DNA of 64,000 nucleotides. Origin: Proteromonas lacertae. Its lineage: Eukaryota > Sar > Bigyra > Opalinata > Proteromonadidae. Every line of letters begins with the position of its first letter. The first letter of the stretch is position 1. The stretch spans positions 124,001 to 188,000 of the forward strand of contig NGBS01000292.1 of assembly GCA_002245135.1 (NCBI GenBank), written 5' to 3'. The translations under genes were made by a program, and so were the position numbers. Under the pieces are notes generated by a model. It was not told the DNA's origin. It saw nothing but the letters and a program-made list of their open reading frames with translations, and made no database searches. Of the stretch, positions 32,689 through 44,155 are shown one piece after another.

Positions 32689-35600
32689 TTATTCTTTATA
32701 TCCAATGAAACCAACTCCTAAATATTCATTTTTTTTCCTTCCCATCTTCATCTTTGCTACTAATTGCAGCTATATATAATCCAATAGGTTTATAATTGAG
32801 AGTCATAATTTTTCCTAACTTACAAAATCTATTTCCACATTCATGTTCATTGTATCGTAAAAATATTATTCTATTATTATAGTCATATCCTAATTGTATT
32901 TTCATAGGCATTTCGATACTATACATATGGCTAGATTCAATGGGAATAAATTTATCATTAAATATTAAGGAAATTAATGAAGCTTCACTGCCATACAATT
33001 GTATTCCATTTGGAAAAGTAACAGGATCGTGTAGTTCTTTTTCATAATAATCATCTAAAGTATCCATAGCTTCATATATGGATATACTTTCAGCTTTAGA
33101 ATCTTCACAGAGAAGATATGTATGTTTTTTAACAAAATATATCATTTTCATTGAAGATATACTTATAATTGACATGATTATACATGCTGATACATGCAAA
33201 ACTATCTTCAAACCATAAGTCCATGGAAGTTTATAAACCTCATTTATTGAATCAACAATGACACAACATCCTCCCAATGCATAATTCGCAATCATCAGAT
33301 ATGATACATTTGCTTTTATTATCACTATACGTGATAATATGTTCAATGCCAAAGAAGCAATATTTCCCAATGTTTTGGGAAAAACTATTAAACATCCAAC
33401 AGCCAATAAATCAATTATAATTGATAGCGTGCTTTCCTTCCAACTATTCCAAAAAAGTATATCAACAATATTAACTACTGCATTGAAAAAATTCCAATAT
33501 TTAGTGAAATTCCATTCTGGAATCGATATCACATAACTAACTGCTTGACTAGCTTCACTTAATGCTCGAGTAATATATTTATCTTTATAACTATAACTAA
33601 AACCATTTTTATTTCTATCATCTACTTCAATAATAAAAGGTCCAGTTTTTCTTTTATGGATGAGTTTGTTAGCTACTGTAAGAGGAAAGCTGATTATTAA
33701 TGAAAACAAGGATATGTATGTAAAATCTTTCTTATTATTCATAAGAAAATTCATAATAGGAGTAATTATTGGTATTGGGCTTTGAAGTTCTTTTATCAAA
33801 GATTCTATAGCATCCACAATAATAGATCCAGTTGAATCTATCAATTTGCATACCAATTTAATACAAATTTCTTTTATACTGCTGAAAAAAGTAAATAGCG
33901 GATTACCAATTGTCTTAAATGGTTCATGTTCATCAACTTCAACACCCTCAAAAGTCTTTATCATTTTTTCTTTAACTTCTTCTTCTTCTTCCTCATCTAA
34001 TTTGACATTATCCTTTATCACTGTCATAAGCTTCTTAATTGGTTCATTGAGTATTGAGGTTAATTCCGTTTTAGATACTTCTTGCATCAAAGTGTTCTGT
34101 ATATAGTTATTGTCATTTATCGATCCTCCATAGAATTTTTTTCCTGAAATTTTGTCAATATTTTCTTTAATATTGCCATCTTCCCTTAATTCTTTTATTA
34201 AGTTATCATCAACTTTTATATTTTTAAATCTAGGAAGTATTGTTTCTCTTAATGTATTTAATTGATTGGTGATAAATGAATCTACACCTTGTGATGTCAC
34301 AAATATATCTTTGAAGTTAAACAAATCAATGATTAATTCCAAGACTTGACGAACCTTCGCTCCAAACGATGCCATTAATGCCAGGAATCCAGAAACCATT
34401 TCTTTGACCGAGTTTATAAGATACTCTATTCCATCAATTATTATTTTCACTCCATCCAGTATCCATTCACCTATCTTTTTAATACCTCGCTCTATTTCCT
34501 TAACTAAATCTTTCAATTTGTCCCATATACTCGTACATGTTTCATATTTTCTATTTTTAATATAATTCTCTACATTAGGACCACTATCCCATGATATTTT
34601 ATTATCAGCACTTATGACAACTCTAAAAGCACCTTTTCCTGATAAACCATTTTTCAAACTTACATTTTTCCTCATATGCTTTTGAAGATCAGCAATTGCA
34701 TCTAATTTTTTTTCATCTAATTGTTTAATTTCTTGTAATTTTTCTCTTGGTAATGTATTAATACCTTTAAATATACTTTCATTCACATCCAATGTGAATT
34801 TGTATTGTGATAAACTCTTGCAATGTAATTCTAATTCCAATATTTCCGAATAATATTCTTCTTTTTTAAATAAAAATTAACTACTGATCTTCCTACTGAC
34901 TCTGTTAATAATACCTTTTCCCCACTTAAATGCATTACTTTGTCTTTATAAACAATTTCTTGCGTGCTTTTTTCTGATTTACATGAAATAAAAAGACTAT
35001 ATGATTCATCATCCGGAATATTAATTGTAATTTCTGTTTGAAACACTTCAATTAAATGAACCTCATTTGGGATATAGTCGAAACTTAGCTGGTAATCTTT
35101 TAGATAGAAACCGTTATATTGATCAATTATGAATTCATAAACAGTATTATCACTATATAAAAGCATTTTATTGTTGACAGATTCCACCTTTTCTACTTCA
35201 GCTTTGTAAACACAAAAGTCTTTCATATCTGTAGATCCGCTTGAATAAAAGAAATTTCCATCAGAGTCAACAATTCCATAATTAATAATTACTAGACCGT
35301 TGTCTTTTGTAGTAGAGGTAACTGCTAAATCTTTGGCATCAATAAGACTGCAACTGGTAAATACCAAATCTTCACTATTTTCCATTTTATAAATTCCTGT
35401 TGACGTATCATTTTTAATTAATCCGTATGTAGAATTTCCTGTAGACGAGATTTTCATTATCTTCATATTTTCTTCTAGTTTGATGCTCTTCTCAGTCATT
35501 CCTTTTATGTTAAACATGGACGCAACATTCTTTTCGTAATTTATAATTAACAAACTATCTCCTAATCGCAATAATTGATTTTCTGTTGATGTAATACATA

Positions 35601-35889
35601 CATTTTCAACTGTATTAACTATATTTATTGTATATATATCATTTTTGTAATATCCAACAAATACACTGGGCAAGCCTTTATAATAATTACTGTCTGCCTC
35701 TTTTACTTCATAAGAATAGTCAATTTTAAACACAATGGCACCATTAACCTGCATGATCACGCAATTATTCTTTGTAACTATAGTATTAATCACTTTATTG
35801 TCTTCAGTAATATGCGCTTTTCGCAGTTTTACAATGGCTTCGCCTTCCACAGCGGCGTATGACAAATCACATTGAGATTTGACACTCAT
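32689..35889 (-). CDS. Large intronless protein of unknown function, copy 1 (frame broken by homopolymers)
   Basis: The reading frame starts at the ATG at 35889. It is open to about 34,862, where a run of six T (seven in copy 2) shifts it, and then open to 32,726, where an eighth T (seven in copy 2) brings an early stop. Comparing copies implies about 1,066 residues. The N-terminal third is beta-rich; the middle has amphipathic helices ('IWDKLKDLVKEIERGI', 'GAKVRQVLELIIDLF') and a Glu run; the C-terminal part has hydrophobic segments ('LSIIIDLLAVGCLIVF', 'SACIIMSIISISSMKMI'). No domain is firmly recognised. It lacks introns, unlike most neighbours. Confidence 0.65.
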
Positions 35890-36001
35890 ATTAACTATTT
35901 AAACCTACTAAAATATTAAAAAAAGATAGAATGTATATTTTCTATTTAAAAATAAATTATTATTTTATACCCCCTTAAAATAAATCTTTTTTTCGGTTAT
36001 A

Positions 36002-36132
36002 CAGATTGTTGCAATTAAATGTTGCTAAATTTCATAATACTTGTACGAGCCATCAAGTTTGGCATTTCTGTAACGACTCTTTCCAAAAAACATATTTTTT
36101 GTTGCAAATCACTTATTCGAACCTCAAGCTCT
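36002..36132 (+). repeat. Left terminal inverted repeat (131 bp)
   Basis: Pairs with 37560-37690. Long terminal inverted repeats of this size often carry the transposase binding sites. Confidence 0.92.
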
Positions 36133-36216
36133 TAATCCCTCCAAAGATCTTTTAATTTTTATAAAAACAGATAAATAAAGCTTAATTTTTATAAATAAAA
36201 TAATTCTTTGTTTATT

Positions 36217-37460
36217 ATGGTATATTAATATTCATATAACATTTATAGACAATTCGTTACGTAAATTTGACTGATGATTTCTGTCGAAACGAGTTTTTAA
36301 GCAGATCAGCAGAGGTTGAAGTTTTACAAGATGTAGTAATTGAGCCTATATCAGGAATACCAGATAATGTTGAACTATTGGAAGTTATATCATCCAAAAA
36401 GTCTAAACCTAAAGCTAAAGCTAAAGAACAATCAGAAAAAAGAGTATATCAAAAGGTTAATCAATCTCAGTTAGAAACTATGAAAAGATTATTTGCCTAC
36501 CACGGTAAAACAACTACTCCTGAGTACTACTCCAGTATGACCAATATAAACATCACCAGAGTAAAAAGCTTGTTAAGAATTCTAAACAAAGGAGGTGATA
36601 TTGATAAGTCTGCAACTAAGAAAGGAAGACAACGCATACTTGGAGAATCAGAATCTTTGATATTAATTAATAAAATTCGAGATAATAACAAAAGTAGTCT
36701 TAAAGAACTTCAAGCTATAATTGCACATGAAACAGGTAAAACAGTAAGCACTTCAACTATCCATAGACATTTAACAAAAAGGATGATGGATGATGGATTG
36801 CCTAACATAACATTAAAACGTTTTGTAATTAGAGGTTCTAATAAAGATAATATACCTGACTTAATTCAACAAAGAATAACTGTAGTTCGAAAGTTAATTC
36901 AATTCCAAGAGAGTGGATTTAGACCTGTGTATGTAGACGAGACTCATTGGCAAATGGGTCTTGTTACAGGGCGTGCACGTGCACCAATTGGAGAGACTCC
37001 TATAGTTCATATGAGAAGTAATTCAAGCGAAATTACAATTATTTCTTCAATGTGTGACCTTGGTATGTTACATAATCAGATTATATATGGTAATAATAGT
37101 ATTCCAGTTTTTACTGTCTATATTAAACAATTACTTGAGGATGTTAAGCATTTAGCTCCAGTGGTAGTATTCTTAGATAATGCGTCTATACACCACGATA
37201 AAGATATGGAGAGTGTTATACTTAATTCAGGCAACAGAATTTTATATAATACTCCTTATAGCTCACCATTAAACCCAATTGAGTATATCTTCGGTTTCTG
37301 GAAAAAGAGAGCAGAGTGTTCACACTATACAACTAGAGATGAAGTTTTAATACGTATTAAGGAGTCATTTAAAACAATTACACCTGCAGAATGTTATAAA
37401 ACCATTCAACACGTTAGTCATTCTGTGTTTAGAAAAGTCTTGGGAGGTGAAGACATATAG
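36217..37460 (+). CDS. DDE transposase (DD34E) of the Tc1/mariner element
   Basis: The long open frame has no ATG near its 5' end. An ATG at 36217 followed at once by a 29-nt intron (36220-36248, GTATATT...TATAG) joins it in frame, giving about 404 residues: a one-codon first exon. An N-terminal helix-turn-helix region ('ITRVKSLLRILNKGGDID') precedes the catalytic domain with 'VYVDETHW', 'VVFLDNASIHH' and 'PLNPIEYIFGFWK'. The last Asp and Glu are 34 residues apart, the DD34E spacing of Tc1-like enzymes. All three acidic residues are present, so it may be active. Confidence 0.88.
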
Positions 37461-37559
37461 GTCTATTATTCACAATAATAAAGAATTATATATCTGAAAT
37501 TCTCTTTAAATGTGTGTTTATGAGATGAAATTATGTGAGGAATTGTAAAACAAAAAATT

Positions 37560-37690
37560 AGAGCTTGAGGTTCGAATAAGTGATTTGCAACAAAAAATAT
37601 GTTTTTTGGAAAGAGTCGTTACAGAAATGCCAAACTTGATGGCTCGTACAAGTATTATGAAATTTAGCAACATTTAATTGCAACAATCTG
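37560..37690 (-). repeat. Right terminal inverted repeat (131 bp)
   Basis: Reverse complement of 36002-36132. Confidence 0.92.
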
Positions 37691-37933
37691 TAACATTAAT
37701 ACATACTAATAACATTAATAACATTAATAACACTAATTCATAATAACAACAATAACATTAATAATGATCTATATCTTTGAGATAACCCTATCACATGCAA
37801 ACGAGAGTGTTAGATTAATAATCACATTAATGACTCTGGATATTTGTGATGAAAAGCAGCAGAAACTACTCGCTCTACAAAATATATACTTTTTTATACA
37901 AAATCAAATAACCTCAATAAAACCATTCTTTAT

Positions 37934-39375
37934 TAAAACGTAGTAAAAAATAAAGTCATATCAAATGTAATAACTCCATTAATAAAATCATTCATTTCTT
38001 TTATTTCTTTGTACAATTCAGATGATTTATCATTTGATTTTCTTATTTCTACTATTTATTTAGAATTAAAGTGGATAATTACTTATAGTTATAAAACAAA
38101 AATGATATTGAATATTGAGTTAATTGTTGATAAAGTGAGAATATGTAAGTATCAGAATTGTGTTTATCATTTTTCTATAGAATATTTATATATGAATAGA
38201 ACTAATACTAAACTATCCAATACAACATCAATATCAGTAAGCAATTTCAATTCTTTATCATAATTCTCTACATTTTCATTATTTTTTGTTATTTCTTTTA
38301 TTGTTGATATAGATTTAGAATCATTAGAAACTATTTTATAATAATAAAGAGAGAGAGAAATATACGAAAATTTGTTTTTATTAAAACGGAAGAATCTATT
38401 TCAAGAGATGGTGAAGATATTAGTTCATATATTTCCTATTATGTATAATAATAACAATCATACGCTAAACATCTGTTTTGTTTCAGAGTTGTTCAATGTA
38501 TTATTCACTTGTTTATAATTGTCATATAATAATGATTGAGAAGATAAATCTTTATCATTATAATTTATTCTTTTCTTTGGTGTTGTTTCTATTTTAGACT
38601 TCTTTGGGGATGGAGCAGTGGATTTTGATTGATTATTCATTTTCTTTCTTTTGAATTGACTCATTTTTATTGGTTCTTTTTTGGTTTTATTATTTGCATT
38701 TACTGTTGATTCTTTAACTTTCATATCACTAAAATCTTTTTCTTTTTCTTTCTTTACAGTTTTATTATTACTATTTAGGGTATTATTTATTTGTTTTGAT
38801 GATTTGTATGATGAAACTGAAACAATATTATCTAAGAAAGTTTTTATCTCTGATTCTTTTTTTGCTTTTTTACTTTCGATATTATTGATTATTTTATCTT
38901 CTATTTGCTTGGTTTGTGGAGAAAACTCTCTAGTTTTCATTTTCTTTATTTTTTTTGATGTTGGTGATATTGACCTATTATTTTCTGTTTCATTTTCAAT
39001 TATATGATTATCATTTTTATAATTATTAGTAACTATATTAGGCACAGATGGAACAGATATATTTGGAATGACAGCTGATTGATTAGTGCTATTATTCATC
39101 TTCTCAGAATCTTTTTCTTTTACAGAATAATCTGCTCTTAATTCATTCAATTTTACAAATGATTCAGAATCTGGTTTATAACATTGAAGCAATACTATTG
39201 GACTTCTCATTCTTGGACTATTCATAAACTTTTGGGGATATTTGCTTACTAATGGTAAATAAACATTCTGTGAACTTATTAACTTTTTAATTGATAAATC
39301 TGTAAACAGCATTCTTGGTGTTTGAGGAATATAGTGTTCATTTGTATATTTTGAAGGACATTGAGGTGTAAACAT
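37934..39375 (-). pseudogene. Truncated copy of the basic-protein gene (intact at 59083), unit 1
   Basis: The first exon (39375-38464) encodes the same 304-residue Lys/Ser/Asn-rich segment as the intact gene, with differences such as SPRM for SQRM and VKEKD for VKEND. Splice signals of the next introns are kept, but homology stops near 37,934 at 'DMTLF', losing the last exons. It is inverted relative to the intact gene. A shortened product might still be made. Confidence 0.7.
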
Positions 39376-39681
39376 TGAATTTTGTTACTATATAGTAGGA
39401 ATATAATATTATATTCAACAAACAATGATTATCTATAGAGCAATTAAAATAAATAGAATCAAACAGACATTCAAGCTTTTTTCTTTCTTATCGTTCTATG
39501 AAATGTATATAGACATAAATGTTTATTAAATAGTGAAAGTAATTATTTCATTGTATTTGCTAACACTTTTAGCATTTGAAAAAACTGAGAATAAAGTGTT
39601 ACACTTTACTTATAACTGTAGAGTATTGACACAATTAACGAAAGTAATAAAGTAGAAAACAAACACACTATAACCAGAAAA

Positions 39682-40160
39682 ATGGAAAAATATCATAATA
39701 TTGAAGTGATTCCAAATTTTTCTGTATATCTATATCTATAATCAAACAGTATACTTGGGAAATATTTATGTTTGACCAAATACCTCAATAGTATACAATA
39801 TAGAATAATTATTGGTAATATAATATTAGTTATACTTATGGGTTTAAGCCTATTGTATTTACAGTATATAATTATATTCATGAAAGAGTAGTAAGTATTA
39901 CATGGATTTCTAAGTTTATTTCATTGTATTTCAATTATTGTTGTTATTATACATTCATTATAGTTGTTTGAAAATTATCAATTGGATTATAAACTTTATT
40001 GTCATATTTTATAATCGAAATTTATCTAGAGTTTGTATATTTTTGTTTATAGTTTTTTAGTTAATCCAATTATTATTGTTGCTGTTAAACCCATAAAAGA
40101 AAACTTACATCGACCAGACTTCAATGTTAGATTATTCTTGAAAAAACAGAATAACATATT
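39682..40160 (+). pseudogene. Truncated copy of the small membrane-protein gene (intact at 58048-58776), unit 1
   Basis: It is divergent from the truncated basic-protein gene, sharing the same 306-bp spacer as the intact pair. Homology to the intact gene ends near 40,160, just after 'LFLKKQN', so the C-terminal membrane exons are lost. Confidence 0.6.
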
Positions 40161-40454
40161 TGTTGTGTGGCGATTTGCTTTTTAATTGCTTGTTATTTCT
40201 GTAGAACTTCCTTAACAGATTGAATAATGGTATCTATATTATATCAAGATGTTATAACAATGAAGTTTGTTTATGAATTATACGAAATCTTTACTTTTTT
40301 TTAGATTTATCATCTTTAATGTATTTATTTTTATATTTATAGGTTTGGTGAATAATTCTTTGATAGGTCTGAGTTGAATAAAGTTTACAATGATCATAAA
40401 AATAATTTTTATAGAAAATATCTAGAAAGATAAATAGTTTTAGAAATAGAGATT

Positions 40455-40810
40455 ATAGTGAATGTGATGGTGTACTATATTTTAAATAGAACTAATAAAG
40501 ACAAATATAGATACATTTTGACAGTTGTGGATCGCTATACAAATTATACAATGCTATACAAATTACCAAGACAGCAGTAGAAACAGCAAATAATATTAAT
40601 AAATATATTATGGTTTTTGGCAGTCCTACTATTATTCAATGCGATAACGGATGTGTATTTGTAAATGATTATCTTAAAGCACTTCTTGATGAATATATGT
40701 GCATTCAAAACCTAGGCACCTTCAAACGAACGGAAAAGTTGAAAGGATGAATTATGAAAAGTATAATAAAACAATCATAAGCAGAAAAGTTGCATAGCAT
40801 ACATATTTGT
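40455..40810 (+). pseudogene. Retroelement integrase core remnant, unit 1
   Basis: The translated pieces read 'RYILTVVDRYTNYTMLYKL' (first Asp at 40530-40532), then after a frameshift 'TIIQCDNGCVF' (second Asp at 40643-40645), and after another shift 'LQTNGKVERMN' (Glu at 40741-40743). This is the D,D-35-E rve integrase core typical of Ty3/gypsy- or BEL-like retroelements. No reverse transcriptase was seen in the window. The last codons continue into the 200-bp direct repeat. Confidence 0.8.
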
Positions 40811-40939
40811 TAATAAATACATTTACAATCAACATAAATCCAATAAAAATGAAGTAAAAAACTGATTAATCCATCTAAAAATGGAATGCAAAATAAATCA
40901 TTTCTTGGTGTTTGAGAAATGTTTACAGAAAAACCCAAA
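40749..40939 (+). repeat. Left direct repeat, unit 1
   Basis: About 190 bp identical to 29281-29471, but here its left edge is continuous with the integrase remnant (GKVER motif) rather than with the internal-repeat flank. Confidence 0.8.
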
Positions 40940-40991
40940 AGTTCGGATCAAGCTTGACTAAAGATTTTTATTTTTAAATTAATTTGTTTAT

Positions 40992-42546
40992 ATGAATGAT
41001 ATAAACGTTAGTTACTCTCATTATCCCAAAAATGTTGGGCAATATATCGTTATTGGTATTAATTTAGTATAATAGAATATATAATAGAATTTAGTTATGT
41101 TGTTTGATACTCTTAACTTATTCAATATGTTTATTTAATAAAGCATCATCAGTAGGTATATTGTTTATTTGTATTTTTTATATAATAGGTTTTAACATAA
41201 TAAAGAAAGAGTTAGGAATATATCCTCTAATAATAATGGTTTGCATAATAACATCCGCTATAATATATGTTTATATAGGAGAAGCAATTATATTGGAAAA
41301 GATTGGGTTTATAATTAAGATTGTTATTGTCTTAGTTTATTCAATCGCCTTTGTTATAGTAATGTATGGTATGATTACTTCAATGGGATCATTTTCAAAG
41401 AATAAAGTCAATAATATAAAAAATATGTGTTGTGAAAATTATACAGTAATTGAATCAGATGAATGTGGTTTTATGGAAAAGTATGGATGTGAATATCCAT
41501 ATAATATAATGGAAAATATGTTTTCTGAAGTTTCATTTGATTCATTTTACATACTTATTCTATATCCAATTGCTCAAATGTGTCTACCAGTATTTAAATT
41601 ATTATATTTGTCTATTATCTAGGCTTTATATTTTTATTTTACTACGAAAATGTTAGAAGATAAAGGCAAAATAACTGAAGAAATGTTAGAAAAAAATAAA
41701 CTATATAAAATCAGGACAAGAATTCTACTGGACGGAATTAAAGTAATTAAAAAAGAGTTACAGACAAATCCATATAAAAGAAATTGTTTAATTACAGCAG
41801 ACTTGTCAGTTTATTATAGAAAGCTTAACATTTTCACTGGATTATCAACTGTATCATCATATATATAATCTTGTATAAATAGTTAGTATCAATGATATAT
41901 GTTGGATGGAATATATATGAATTAAAATATATAAATGGAATAGGTTTCAATTTATTTTCAAAAGATATATATATAACAAAATTAGTGTTTTCAATCATTT
42001 TATCAATTTATTCATTTAATATAAAGACAATAAGTGTAAAATGTAAAGAAAAGAAGAAAAAAGGATATGATGCATTTATATATATAATTTTTACTGTTTT
42101 ATCATTATTAATGTTTTATTTGATTGTACATTGTTTTAATAGACGTTATGTATGGAATTATTCTGAGACATATGATATTTGTTGTATAAATCAATCACAA
42201 TCTGCTAAAGTATAATATAAATTTAGAAATATTTGTTTAACTTGAAATAGTGCAATTTCTTAAATAAATCTATTTATGATAGTATTATTTTATTTGTGCT
42301 TAATATTCCTGATGAAACAAATTACCATTATAGATTTATAATAAATATAGTAATATTTTCAACATATATTTCTACGCATGTATTTATGAATAATTATTAT
42401 TTTTATTATTATAGCTTGGTTGTTTTATTCAATATAGCACAATACAAGAACAAAGAGAAAAAAGACAAGAACTTGAAAGACTGTTAATAAAATTAGGTTA
42501 TGAAGATTTAGTGAATGAATATCATAACAATAATTTTTTATTATAA
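40992..42546 (+). CDS. Multi-pass membrane protein, array copy 2
   Basis: It has the same exon layout as the copy at 29524, offset by 11,468 bp, and every visible frame gives the same residues. All five introns are preserved with intact GT/AG ends, so the copy is expected to be functional. It is bracketed by the repeats at 40749 and 42671 and sits directly downstream of the integrase remnant. Absence of even synonymous drift where I compared it points to a very recent duplication or ongoing homogenisation. Confidence 0.7.
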
Positions 42547-42670
42547 GTGGAATTGAAGTATAATCATATCTAACACTATTTTATTATTTTATTGTACAAT
42601 TTTTGTTTTACCTCACAAAACACAAATTCTTAGATCTGAATGTTTATATCAAGGAAGAAGCGCTTTTCAG

Positions 42671-42886
42671 CCAAAGTTGATATAGCAGCTTGAACGAATT
42701 ATGAAAAGTATAATAAAACAATCATAAGCAGAAAAGTTGCATAGCATACATATTTGTTAATAAATACATTTACAATCAACATAAATCCAATAAAAATGAA
42801 GTAAAAAACTGATTAATCCATCTAAAAATGAAATGCAAAATAAATCATTTCTTGGTGTTTGAGAAATGTTTACAGAAAAACCCAAA
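42671..42886 (+). repeat. Internal direct repeat, unit 1
   Basis: Equivalent of 31203-31418, flanking the second multi-TM gene on its 3' side. Confidence 0.8.
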
Positions 42887-42893
42887 TTTTAAA

Positions 42894-43578
42894 ATGAATA
42901 AAGAAGTGAGATATGTTGATTTAGCAGCGGGATTGAAGATAGTATAGATTTTCATTTATACTTAGAATCTATCTAAGCTTGAATCTGAAGATAGAATACA
43001 ATATGAACCTCCATATCAGCTTATAATAACCAAACACAACATATATACTCAAAATTATTTGATACACAACCCTTCTAAACAATCTTTTGTATTGAAATTT
43101 ATCAGAGTAAATAAATCTACAGAGTTAAACATAAATAATGTATATAACATAATAATATAGTTTATAATAGTTTATGTCAAGGTATAAAATCAAATTTCAC
43201 AATGTTTTAAACACTCAATACATATATCAAACCAACATTTTTATTTCTTTTTCTCAACATCATCATTTCAACATTTCAGAATATATTACTACCAATTCTG
43301 TTGATATAAAAACGAAATTGTCATTTATCTTACAAATCTGTAGTGGAATAGCTGATCTTCATTCTAGTTACATTGTTCATGGTGATATTAAACCTTCAAA
43401 TATACTAATAACTAATGATACTAATGAAGTAATGATAAGTGATCCATTTATATCTGAGTTATATCCATCAGATTATCATTACTATTCAGTGTTCAAATTT
43501 CCAGATTTATATTACCAACAAAGCACGAATTACGAATATAAGTATGATATTTGGAGTTTAGGTTGTTTAATATTTTAG
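42894..43578 (+). pseudogene. Truncated kinase-LRR gene, array copy 2
   Basis: It is the same truncation as at 31426-32110, ending at the identical junction (43577/43578). The shared breakpoint shows that both truncated copies come from one rearrangement that was then amplified. Confidence 0.8.
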
Positions 43579-44155
43579 AGAGGTGCACTTAACTTCTGAT
43601 AATGTTAGAAATTTTTATAGAGGTGTATTTAGTCAAATTTGTCTATGTCAGGTTATATTGAATAATAAAAGGAAATATCAATTAATATTTATAAAGAAGT
43701 GAAAATAAAAGAGGAATATGGTAATTGATATTAGTTTTAATTTTATTGGAATTAGAAGAATATAGGTCATAAAAACCGTAGTAAATTACGACTTATTGCG
43801 TAGAAGTAAATATAAGAATAAAAAAGCAATAGATTTAGAAATTATATCGTTAATATTTTATATGACAATACTAACTCAAAATTTAAAAGCAAAATATAAG
43901 AACAAAGTTGTATCCTGTATTTTATAGTAATTTATATGCTACAAATAGCAACAAAAAAGGAATAAAATAGATTTTAATACATTTAGCTTGATATGTTTGA
44001 CTGACTAATGGTTTTAGTGAGTGAAAGGCACAAATCAGGAAAGTGACTTGTTTTTCCAAACCCAGAGTTTACTAAATTAATCCCAAAACACAAAATTATG
44101 ATTTATATTTTTTATATCAATATTTTATTTTGATGTATTCATAATAATATAAATT
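43578..44155. other. Array spacer, no gene seen (unit 2)
   Basis: Counterpart of 32110-32688. It differs only by a homopolymer base near 44,012 as far as I can see. No gene is recognised. Confidence 0.5.

Larger units (their letters stand above)
36002..37690 (+). mobile_element. Tc1/mariner (IS630)-superfamily DNA transposon, full length
   Basis: The 1,689-bp element begins CAGATTGTTGC and ends with its reverse complement. Inverted repeats of 131 bp (36002-36132 and 37560-37690) match without a difference that I can find. It is flanked by TA on both sides (36000-36001 and 37691-37692). The homologous position in the other unit (about 47,466) reads GGTTATAACATT, the empty site with one TA. 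Perfect ends, an open transposase frame and a filled/empty pair all point to a recent insertion after the array duplicated. Confidence 0.95.

Noticed and set aside
38009-38263. Plus-strand frame of 84 codons repeated at 47784 and, inverted, at 60199-60522
   Set aside because: It is antisense to spliced exons of the basic-protein gene, whose exon joins and codon pattern are better supported.
38681-39007. Hydrophobic 108-codon frame repeated in all three copies
   Set aside because: It is the antisense of the Lys/Ser-rich exon; such hydrophobic frames arise from AAA/TTT complementarity.
39693-39881. 62-codon membrane-like frame in three copies
   Set aside because: It is antisense to the small membrane-protein gene and crosses its introns.
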